Assembly (NCBI RefSeq): GCF_004297405.1
Contig: NZ_SCVC01000032.1
Span: 1-64,000 of the forward strand
Length of the DNA stretch: 64,000 nucleotides
Reading direction: 5' to 3'
Source of the DNA: Reyranella sp.
GTDB taxonomy: Bacteria > Pseudomonadota > Alphaproteobacteria > Reyranellales > Reyranellaceae
A program made the translations under genes and the position numbers. Shown here one piece after another: positions 56,409-64,000 of the stretch. The notes under the pieces are model-generated. The model saw only the letters and a list, made by a program, of their open reading frames with translations. It was not told the origin of the DNA and made no database searches. Within the stretch, counting starts at the first letter, position 1; every line of letters begins with the position of its first letter.

Positions 56409-57233
56409 ATGGCGAAGAACAAGCGATTGAAGATCGCCCTGATCGGCTATGGCGCCATCAGCCAGATGCTGTTCGACGTATTTCGCGAAAAGAAGCCGCC
56501 GATCGACATCGTCGGCGTGCTGGTCCGACCCGGCCGGGTCAAGGCGACGCAGAAGGCCGTCGGCAAGAAGGTTGCCGTCGTCGACACGCTGAAGGCGCTC
56601 CTGAAGCTCAAGCCGGACGTCGTGGTCGAAGCCGCCAGCCAGCAGGCGGTGCGCGACTGGGGCGAGGAGATCCTGAAGAAGGGGATCGATTTCATGGTGA
56701 TCGCGACCGGCGCCTATGGCGACCCGGTCCTGTGGCGAAAGCACGTGAAGGCGGCGGAGAAGGGCGGCGCCCGGCTGCGTCTGCCGTCGGGAGCCATCGC
56801 GGGCCTGGACGGCCTGCTGGCCATGCGGCTCGGCAAACTGGAGCGCGTGAAATACATCTCGATCAAGCCACCGCATGCCTGGAGCGGCACGCCGGCGGAA
56901 AAGGAATTCGACCTGCCGGCGATCAAGGAGCCGACAGTCATTTTCCGGGGCAAGCCCGCCGATGCCGGCCGCCTCTACCCGAAGAACGCCAATCTCGCGG
57001 TCACGGTCGCGCTTTGCGGCGCCGGGCTCGACCGTACCGAGATCGAGCTGGTGGCCGATCCCACCCTGCCACCGGGCACAAACGGAAGCCGCCTCGAGGT
57101 TGTCTCCGATTCCGGCGAGCTGAAGCTGGAGCGCCTGGGCCGCGCCATGCCGGACAATCCCAAGACCGGCGTGCTGACGGCGCTCACCATGGCCGACGAT
57201 CTGATGAAGATGGTGCGCTCCAGCGACTGGTAG
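56409..57233 (+). CDS. nadX: L-aspartate dehydrogenase family protein
   Basis: IGYGAISQMLF, VVVEAASQQAVRDWG, SGAIAGLDGLLA, NLAVTVALCGAGLDRTEIELVADP. Confidence 0.85.
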   Translation: MAKNKRLKIALIGYGAISQMLFDVFREKKPPIDIVGVLVRPGRVKATQKAVGKKVAVVDTLKALLKLKPDVVVEAASQQAVRDWGEEILKKGIDFMVIATGAYGDPVLWRKHVKAAEKGGARLRLPSGAIAGLDGLLAMRLGKLERVKYISIKPPHAWSGTPAEKEFDLPAIKEPTVIFRGKPADAGRLYPKNANLAVTVALCGAGLDRTEIELVADPTLPPGTNGSRLEVVSDSGELKLERLGRAMPDNPKTGVLTALTMADDLMKMVRSSDW

Positions 57234-57242
57234 CGCAGGCTT

Positions 57243-58127
57243 TTACGTCGTCGCCTCGGCTTCGGCGGCAAGAAAGCCACGGAAGGCCGCGAGCCTGGGA
57301 TCGTTGGCGCGCGCCAACGGATAGACGAGGTGAAACTCGCGCTTGCTGCGATGGGTGAAGGCGAGCGGCCGCACGAGCCTGCCGAGCGCCAGGTCTTCAG
57401 CCACCAGGCAGCCTACGCCCATGGCGACGCCGACGCCTTCGATGGCCGCCTGGAAGGCGAGACTCATCGTCTCGAAACGGGGGCCTCGCGCGCCGTTCAC
57501 GCCGGTAGCCCCTGCGGCCTGCAGCCAGCGCGGCCAGTCGTCGGGCCGCGGGTCGGAGTGGATCAGGACATGATGGCGAAGGTCGGTGGCGTCGCGTAGC
57601 CGCGCCGCGAGGGCAGGGCTGCAGACGGGAAAGACCTCGACTGCCGCCAGCCAGACCGCACCGTGGCCCGGCCAGTTACCGTCACCAATTCGCACGGCCG
57701 CATCGAAGCCGTCGCGCGCGACATCGACCGGCGCCAGCGATGTCGTGAGCTGCAGGTCGATGGCTGGGTGCATGTCGTGGAACCGTCGCCAGCGCGGCAT
57801 CAGCCAGCGCATGGCGAAGGTCGGATAGGCGCAGATGGCCAGCGGCCCCTGCGGGTCGCGGCCGCGGAGCTGCTCGGTCGCGAGGCCGAGCCGGTCGAAG
57901 GCTTCCTGCACCTGCCGGGCGTAGACCTGGCCGCGCGCGGTCAGTTCGACTGCGCGGTTGCCGCGCGTGAACAGGCGAACGCCGAGCGACGCTTCCAGCG
58001 CCTGGATCTGCCGGCTGACCGCGCCGGGCGTGACCGCGAGATCGGCCGCCGCGCGGGCGAAGTTCAGGCGACGGGCTGCGGCATCGAAGGCGCGCAGGGC
58101 GTTGAGAGGGGGCAGGCGAGGGATCAT
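57243..58127 (-). CDS. LysR family transcriptional regulator, GcvA-like
   Basis: PPLNALRAFDAAARRLNFARAAADLAVTPGAVSRQIQALEASLGVRLF. Confidence 0.93.
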   Translation of the reverse strand: MIPRLPPLNALRAFDAAARRLNFARAAADLAVTPGAVSRQIQALEASLGVRLFTRGNRAVELTARGQVYARQVQEAFDRLGLATEQLRGRDPQGPLAICAYPTFAMRWLMPRWRRFHDMHPAIDLQLTTSLAPVDVARDGFDAAVRIGDGNWPGHGAVWLAAVEVFPVCSPALAARLRDATDLRHHVLIHSDPRPDDWPRWLQAAGATGVNGARGPRFETMSLAFQAAIEGVGVAMGVGCLVAEDLALGRLVRPLAFTHRSKREFHLVYPLARANDPRLAAFRGFLAAEAEATT

Positions 58128-58194
58128 AGGTCGTCTTGAGTTGAGAATTAGTCAATTCCAGATTACCGATAACTCGATTTATGAACCACTGTTT

Positions 58195-59988
58195 ATGGCG
58201 CAGTTTCCCTCCGAATTTCTGGAGGGAAAGCGCGTGAATACCCTGACGAAGATGGCGTTCGAGCGGCCGATGTCGCGCTCCGACTTGATCGCTCCGGATT
58301 GTCGTGGTCTCAACTTCTGGTCGGTTGACCGCTCGGTGCAGGACCTGCTGTCACTGCACCTCGATCCCGCCGCCCTGGCGCATTTCACGCCGCATTTCGA
58401 GCGGCTGGGCGGAATCGCCGGCAATCGGCTCGATGAGCTCGCGCTTCAGGCCGACAAGCGCACCCCGATCCTGCATTTCCGCGACCGCTTCGGGCGCGAC
58501 GAGGATTGGGTCGAGTATCACCCGGCCTATCGCGAGATGGAGCAGATCGGGTTCGGCGAATTCGGCCTGCATGCCATGTCGCACAAGCCGGTGCTGGGCT
58601 GGCACGAGCCGGTGACGCCGCTGGTGAAGTACGCCTTCCAGTACATCTTCGCGCAGGCGGAGTTCGCGCTGCTCTGCCCGCTCTCCGTCACCGACACCTC
58701 GACCATGCTGATCCAGAAGTACGGCGACGAGGCGACCAAGAAGCGTTTCGTCGACCGCATGATCACGCAGGACATGAGCCAGCTCCTCAAGGGTGCACAG
58801 TTCATGACCGAGAAGGCCGGCGGCTCGGACGTCTCGGGCAATGCGCTCACCGCACGCAAGGTCGGCGACCATTGGGAGCTGTGGGGCGACAAGTGGTTCT
58901 GCTCCTGCGTCGATCACGACGTGATCCTGCTGCTGGCGCGCTGCGAGGGGGCACCCGCCGGCAATGCCGGCCTCTCGATCTTCGCCATGCCGCGCCGTCT
59001 CGATGACGGCAGCCGCAACCGCTACCGGGTCGTGCGGCTCAAGGACAAGATGGGTTCGCGCTCCATGGCTGCCGGCGAGACCATCATGGAAGGCGCCGTC
59101 GCCTACCTGATGGGCGAGCAGGGCCGCGGGCTGAAGCACATGATGGACCAGGTGAACCTGTCGCGTCTCAGCCATGGCTTCCGCGCCGCCGGCATGATGC
59201 GCCGCTGCCTCAACGAGGCCCTGCAGGTCGCCCGCCACCGCACCACCTTTGGCCGCACGCTGATCGACCATCCGATGGCGCGGCGCCAGCTCCTGAAGCT
59301 GATGCTGCCGACCGAGCAGGCACTGTCGGTCGGTCTCGCCGCAGCGGTGGCGATGACGCAAGGCAATGAGGCGGAGCTGCGCATCCTGACGCCGATGCTG
59401 AAATATCGCGCCAGCCGCGACAACATCACGGTGGCGACCGGTGCCATGGAGATGCGCGGCGGCAACGGCTTCATCGAAGATTGGGGCAACGCCAAGCTGG
59501 TGCGCGACGCCCATCTCGGCCTCCTGTGGGAGGGCACGTCGAGTGTCAACGCGCTCGACATCGTGCGCCGCGCCGTCGGCAAGGAACGCGCCCACGAGGC
59601 GCTGGCCACCGCCCTGCACAAGGATATCGAGAGTGCGCCGATCCCCGGCCAGTTCCGCGGCCGTGTCGCGCAGCTCGTCGACCGCGCCGTCGACTTCGCC
59701 GAGAAGGTGTCGAAGCAGCCGGAGGCCGAGGCCTCGTGCCGCAAGGCCGCCAGCGGCCTCTACCACGCGACCAGCGCCGCGCTGATGGCGGCAGAGGGCG
59801 CGCGGCTCGGCGAGAAGGGCGGCGACGCTCGCCGCCTGCTGCTGTCCCGTCTGGTCATCGACCACCGGCTAGGTAATGCCGATCCGTTCAGCCTGCCGGA
59901 CCATCGCGCCGAGGATGCGATGACGGCGGCGCTGCTCGACGACCGCGTCGTGACCTTGGACCGCGCCATGGAACTCCTCGGCGGCTGA
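58195..59988 (+). CDS. Acyl-CoA dehydrogenase family protein (AidB-like)
   Basis: AQFMTEKAGGSDVSGN, KMGSRSMAAGE, RHRTTFGRTLIDHPMARRQL, GGNGFIEDW, LWEGTSSVNALD. Confidence 0.9.
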   Translation: MAQFPSEFLEGKRVNTLTKMAFERPMSRSDLIAPDCRGLNFWSVDRSVQDLLSLHLDPAALAHFTPHFERLGGIAGNRLDELALQADKRTPILHFRDRFGRDEDWVEYHPAYREMEQIGFGEFGLHAMSHKPVLGWHEPVTPLVKYAFQYIFAQAEFALLCPLSVTDTSTMLIQKYGDEATKKRFVDRMITQDMSQLLKGAQFMTEKAGGSDVSGNALTARKVGDHWELWGDKWFCSCVDHDVILLLARCEGAPAGNAGLSIFAMPRRLDDGSRNRYRVVRLKDKMGSRSMAAGETIMEGAVAYLMGEQGRGLKHMMDQVNLSRLSHGFRAAGMMRRCLNEALQVARHRTTFGRTLIDHPMARRQLLKLMLPTEQALSVGLAAAVAMTQGNEAELRILTPMLKYRASRDNITVATGAMEMRGGNGFIEDWGNAKLVRDAHLGLLWEGTSSVNALDIVRRAVGKERAHEALATALHKDIESAPIPGQFRGRVAQLVDRAVDFAEKVSKQPEAEASCRKAASGLYHATSAALMAAEGARLGEKGGDARRLLLSRLVIDHRLGNADPFSLPDHRAEDAMTAALLDDRVVTLDRAMELLGG

Positions 59989-60008
59989 ACTCAGGAAAGA
60001 CTGGAAAA

Positions 60009-61001
60009 ATGACTCACGCTCTTCGCCGGCGCTGGCTGCTTGGCGCCACCGCCGCCTCGTTCGCCACGCCGTTCCTCGCTCAGGCTGCTTTCGCGCAGGA
60101 CAAGTATCCCAAGGGACCCATCAAGCTGGTGCTGGGCTTCGCGCCCGGCGGCATCACCGACATCCTGGCGCGGCTCACGGCCGCTCGGCTGGAATCGGCG
60201 CTCAAGACGCAGGTGATCGTCGATAACCGGCCCGGCGCCGGCGGCAATATCGGCGCAGCGGCCGTCGCCCGGTCGACTCCGGATGGCTACACGCTGTTCT
60301 TCGGCGCGCTGGGGACTGCCGTTACCAATCAGTTCATCTTCGCCAACATGCCGTTCGACACGGCCAACGACTTCACGCCCGTAGCGCTTGTCGCCAGCGT
60401 CCCCAACGCCCTGCTGGTTCACAAGGACGTGCCGGCCAAGACGATCCAGGAGCTGGTTGCCCTGGTTAAGTCCAAGCCCGGCCAGATGACCTATGGCGCG
60501 GCCGGCCTCGGCAGCTCGACGCATCTCGCCATGGAGCTGCTCAAGACCGAGACCGGCATGCAGATCGAGAACGTGCCCTACAAGGGAAGCGCGCTTCTGC
60601 AGCAAGACCTGTTGGCCGGCCGTATCCCGGTCGCTATGGACAGCATCTCGATCCACTTGCCGCATATCCGCAGCGGCGCGGTGCGGGCGCTGGGCGTGAC
60701 TTCGCCGACGCGCGCGCCTGACCTGCCCGACGTCCCCACCATCGCCGAGGCGGCCGTGCCGGGCTACGACGCGGTGGTCTGGCTCTACGTCGCGGCGCCG
60801 GCGAAGACGCCGCCGGAGATCATAAAGCTCTTGAGCAACGAGATCGCGAGCGGCGTGAGGTCCGACGAAATGCAGGCAAAGATGCGCTCCGTCGGTGCGA
60901 TCCCGATGCCGGGCTCGTCCGAGGAGCTCGCCCGGCACATCAGCGCCGAAACCGTGCGCTGGAAGAAGATCGTCGACGCCGCCGGCCTCAAGCCGGAATA
61001 G
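60009..61001 (+). CDS. Bug/TctC family substrate-binding protein
   Basis: YPKGPIKLVLGFAPGGITDILARLTAARLESALKTQVIVDNRPGAGGNIG. Confidence 0.92.
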   Translation: MTHALRRRWLLGATAASFATPFLAQAAFAQDKYPKGPIKLVLGFAPGGITDILARLTAARLESALKTQVIVDNRPGAGGNIGAAAVARSTPDGYTLFFGALGTAVTNQFIFANMPFDTANDFTPVALVASVPNALLVHKDVPAKTIQELVALVKSKPGQMTYGAAGLGSSTHLAMELLKTETGMQIENVPYKGSALLQQDLLAGRIPVAMDSISIHLPHIRSGAVRALGVTSPTRAPDLPDVPTIAEAAVPGYDAVVWLYVAAPAKTPPEIIKLLSNEIASGVRSDEMQAKMRSVGAIPMPGSSEELARHISAETVRWKKIVDAAGLKPE

Positions 61002-61008
61002 GCGACGC

Positions 61009-61578
61009 CTAGCGGCGGTGGTGGCCGCCCATCATGCCGGCCATCATGGCGCGTGGACGATTGAACACCGCCTTCTGGTCGGCCGTGAGGGTGTTGTAGA
61101 GCGCCGTGAGCGAAGGCTTCACGGCCTCGATGGTGGCGACGCGGGCCTTCATCGCTTCCTCTTCCATGGTGAGCCGCTGGAGGTAGTCCGGCCGCTCTTT
61201 CATCTCCGTCGGCAGGGTGGCGCAGCGTGCCATCGACTTGGAGCTGGCCTCGTCGGCCGCCTTCTCGAAGGCATTCCAGGCAGCCATCTGCTCGGGCTTC
61301 AGTTCGAGCCGGGCCTTGATGTAGGCGCGATCGCCGATCCGGCGGGCGGCTATGTCCAGACACACGGCGCGGGGCGAGACGTTGCGTTCGCCCCGCATCA
61401 TCCGATCGGCACCAGGCGCCCCTGGAGCGCCAGGCGCCGGTGGCGCCGCCTGCGCCAGTTCCGTCGGACCATCGGTATCGAATGCCAGGGCGGGGCCGGC
61501 AAAGGCCAGGCCTGCGGCGAGGACGACGGCAGCCGAAGCGCCGAGAAGGAGGGGACGAAAGGACATCGGAGACCTCAT
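61009..61578 (-). CDS. Spy/CpxP-like LTXXQ-motif periplasmic protein
   Basis: Signal peptide; ARLELKPEQMAAWNAFEKA; LTALYNTLTADQKAVFNR. Confidence 0.8.
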   Translation of the reverse strand: MRSPMSFRPLLLGASAAVVLAAGLAFAGPALAFDTDGPTELAQAAPPAPGAPGAPGADRMMRGERNVSPRAVCLDIAARRIGDRAYIKARLELKPEQMAAWNAFEKAADEASSKSMARCATLPTEMKERPDYLQRLTMEEEAMKARVATIEAVKPSLTALYNTLTADQKAVFNRPRAMMAGMMGGHHRR

Positions 61579-61645
61579 GCGGCGGAAGAGGGTGTTCCGA
61601 TGATACGAGCCGGCTCTGCCGGGCGTCCCCGGCGGGTTGGTTAAT

Positions 61646-63190
61646 TTATGTAAAGTTTGGTCGCTGCTCGTCCATCCAGCGTGCGAATTCCGTGCGCTGG
61701 GCCTCTGTCATGTGCAGGCCTTCCTTGGTCCGGCGCCACAGCACGTCCTCGGCCTCGACCGCCCACTCATCGCGCACCAGGTGCCGGACTTCGGCCTCAT
61801 AGAGGTAGCCGCCGAATTGGCGGCCAAGGTCGGCGACGCTCTTCACGCCTTCCAGAAGGTCGTCCAGGCCGGAGCCATGACGGCGCGCCAGCACATGCAC
61901 GAGATCCTTGGGCAGGTTGGGATAGGCGGCGGCGGCGCCGTCAACGAACTGCTCGAAGGCCTTCTCGAAGGTCGGTGCATCGGCCATCTCGCCGTCGTAG
62001 ACGGCGCGCGAATCGGTCCACGGCCCGCCCATCCGCGGGAAGTAAGGCTGCAGGTCCTTCAGCGCATGTTCGGCCAGCCGCCGGTAGGTGGTGATCTTGC
62101 CACCGAACACCGAGAGAAGCGGTGCCGTGCCGACCGCACCGTCGACCTCAAGATGGTAGTCGCGCGTCACCGCCGAGGGATTGTCGTCGCCATCATCAAA
62201 CAATGGGCGCACGCCGGAATAGGTCCACACCACGTCTTCCGGCCGCACCGGCTTCTGCATGTAGCGGCTGGCAATGTCGCAGAGATAGGTGATTTCCTTG
62301 GGTGAGCAGACAGGTGCCTCGCTCGAGTCGACGGCGATATCGGTGGTGCCGATCAAAGAGAAGGACCGCTCGTAGGGGATCACGAAGACAATGCGGCCAT
62401 CGCTGTTCTGCAGGATGAAGGCGTGATCACCTTCATGCAGGCGCGGCACGATGATGTGGCTGCCCTTGATGAGGCGAACGCGCTTGTTCGTCTTCACCTC
62501 GGTCTGTTCGTCGAGAAAATGCTTCACCCACGGGCCTGCCGCGTTCACCAGGCCGCGCGCCTGGAGTTGCACGGGAACGCCGCCGGGCCCTTCGAGTGTG
62601 ATATTCCAGAGCTTTCCGTCGGCACTGCGCCGGGCGGAAACGCAACGATGGCGGGCGAAGATCCGGGCACCCATCTCGCGCGCCGATTTCAGGTTGCAGA
62701 TGACCAGCCGCGCATCGTCGACCCAGGCATCGGAGTAGACGAAGCCTTTCTGGAAGGAGGGCTTCAGGCCAACGCCGAACTTGGAGGTCGGCAGGTCGAC
62801 GGCGATCGACTTGGGCAGGGTCATGTGCCAGTCGAGATGGTCGTAGAGGAAGAGGCCGAGCCGCAGCATCCAGCGCGGCCGCAGATGCGGTTCGTGCGGC
62901 AGCACGAAACGCAGTGGCCAGGAGAGGTGCGGCGCCTTGGCCAGCAGCACCTCGCGCTCCTGCAGCGCCTCGCGCACCAGCCGGAATTCGTACTGTTCCA
63001 GGTAGCGCAAGCCGCCATGGATGAGCTTGGTCGCCTTGGAAGAGGTGGCACTTGCGAAATCGTGCATTTCGCAAAGGCCAACTTTGAGCGCCCGTCCTGC
63101 TGCGTCGCAGGCGATACCCGCGCCGTTAATGCCGCCGCCGACCACGAACAGGTCGAGCGGACGGTCCCCCGTTTCATTCATGGGATACAT
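61646..63190 (-). CDS. glpD: Glycerol-3-phosphate dehydrogenase
   Basis: DLFVVGGGINGAGIACDAAGR, SSKATKLIHGGLRYLEQYEFRLVREAL, SVFGGKITTYRRLAEHAL; start 63190 or 63181. Confidence 0.93.
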   Translation of the reverse strand: MYPMNETGDRPLDLFVVGGGINGAGIACDAAGRALKVGLCEMHDFASATSSKATKLIHGGLRYLEQYEFRLVREALQEREVLLAKAPHLSWPLRFVLPHEPHLRPRWMLRLGLFLYDHLDWHMTLPKSIAVDLPTSKFGVGLKPSFQKGFVYSDAWVDDARLVICNLKSAREMGARIFARHRCVSARRSADGKLWNITLEGPGGVPVQLQARGLVNAAGPWVKHFLDEQTEVKTNKRVRLIKGSHIIVPRLHEGDHAFILQNSDGRIVFVIPYERSFSLIGTTDIAVDSSEAPVCSPKEITYLCDIASRYMQKPVRPEDVVWTYSGVRPLFDDGDDNPSAVTRDYHLEVDGAVGTAPLLSVFGGKITTYRRLAEHALKDLQPYFPRMGGPWTDSRAVYDGEMADAPTFEKAFEQFVDGAAAAYPNLPKDLVHVLARRHGSGLDDLLEGVKSVADLGRQFGGYLYEAEVRHLVRDEWAVEAEDVLWRRTKEGLHMTEAQRTEFARWMDEQRPNFT

Positions 63191-63233
63191 ATAGCCCGCT
63201 TGACCGAGTTTCGCAGGAACCGCAAAAGGCCGC

Positions 63234-63512
63234 ATGGGTCTCCTGCTCAAGATCATCCTGTTCGGCGTCGCGCTGTACGGCCTGTGGAAGACATTCCGGC
63301 ACTGGAAAGGCCTGTTCGACCGCTTCGTCGGCAAGCCGGAAGTGCCGCCACAGCGGCCTCCCGCGCCGCCGCCAGCGGCGCCCAACCCTCCGGCTCCCGC
63401 AGTCCCGGCGCGGAAAGTGGTGGTGGAGGATACGGTCCAGTGCGCCGGCTGTGGTGCCTATATTTCGACCGCTGCTGAAAAATGCAGCCATTGTGGTCGT
63501 CCCCGGCCATAA
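63234..63512 (+). CDS. Membrane-anchored zinc-ribbon protein, 92 aa
   Basis: N-terminal TM, Pro-rich linker, C-terminal CAGC...CSHC zinc ribbon. Confidence 0.7.
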   Translation: MGLLLKIILFGVALYGLWKTFRHWKGLFDRFVGKPEVPPQRPPAPPPAAPNPPAPAVPARKVVVEDTVQCAGCGAYISTAAEKCSHCGRPRP

Positions 63513-63637
63513 GGCCGCATCACGGCTCCAGTCCGGGGCCATGCTTGACCGGGGTAGGGGGCGCTCCTATTTTGCCGCACCGCAAAAACGGCCTTAAGTC
63601 GCGGAAAGACAAGGCCTTCTGAGCTTCGGGGAATACT

Positions 63638-64000
63638 GTGTCGGACCCCTCGTCAGCGCGTGCCAAGCCGACGTGCTTCCAGGAACTGATCCTGACTCTG
63701 CAGGAGTATTGGGCCCGCCAAGGCTGCCTGATCCTGCAGCCCTTCGACATGGAGATGGGCGCCGGTACCTTCCATACCGCGACCACCTTGCGCGCGCTGG
63801 GGCCGAAACCCTGGTACGCCGCCTATGTGCAGCCGTCGCGCCGGCCCGGGGATGGCCGCTACGGCGAGAACCCCATGCGGCTGCAGCACTACTACCAGTT
63901 CCAGGCGATCCTGAAGCCGTCGCCGCCCGACATTCTCGAGCGCTACCTCGGCTCGCTGGAAGCGATCGGCATCGATACCTCCCTGCACGACATCCGTTTC
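63638..64000 (+). CDS. glyQ: Glycyl-tRNA synthetase alpha subunit (3' truncated by window)
   Basis: Read from GTG 63638: [89 protein letters not shown]. Confidence 0.95.
   Translation, partial: MSDPSSARAKPTCFQELILTLQEYWARQGCLILQPFDMEMGAGTFHTATTLRALGPKPWYAAYVQPSRRPGDGRYGENPMRLQHYYQFQAILKPSPPDILERYLGSLEAIGIDTSLHDIRF

Noticed and set aside
1-64000. CRISPR arrays, transposases, integrases, phage genes, rRNA
   Set aside because: None recognised: no regularly spaced repeats, no DDE or tyrosine recombinase motifs in the ORF track, no integration remnants seen at the tRNA.

Overview
GC-rich bacterial chromosomal window, probably from an alphaproteobacterium (inferred from gene content; not testable here). 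It is densely packed with metabolic, transport and regulatory genes. I found no convincing phage, transposon, rRNA or CRISPR sequence. Supported features include about 60 protein-coding genes, one tRNA-Pro(CGG) with encoded CCA, two opposed intrinsic terminators and several palindromic operator candidates. The most unusual items are: (1) a five-gene, translationally coupled MCE/Mla-like operon (2866-8701, minus). It encodes a dCache-GAF-cyclase-like sensor, an MlaE permease, an ABC ATPase homologue that has lost Walker A, the signature motif, the catalytic Glu and the H-loop, an MlaD/MCE protein and a TPR-like lipoprotein. (2) A glutaredoxin-DinB fusion (31228-31980, minus) with an in-frame UGA exactly where the first Cys of the CxxC active site is expected (WQPG-UGA-TSC). 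This is a selenocysteine candidate or a fresh nonsense lesion, and an ORF caller truncates it to an internal GTG. (3) A Rieske oxygenase coupled to a lone molybdenum-hydroxylase large subunit that has Gln in place of the usual active-site Glu. (4) A 25-aa membrane micropeptide with a strong Shine-Dalgarno, absent from the ORF track. (5) Several precise inverted repeats in divergent promoters (HxlR/MFS, LysR/exporter, TetR/enolase, ECF sigma/DUF4394). All functional calls come from reading protein motifs by eye; no database search was run.
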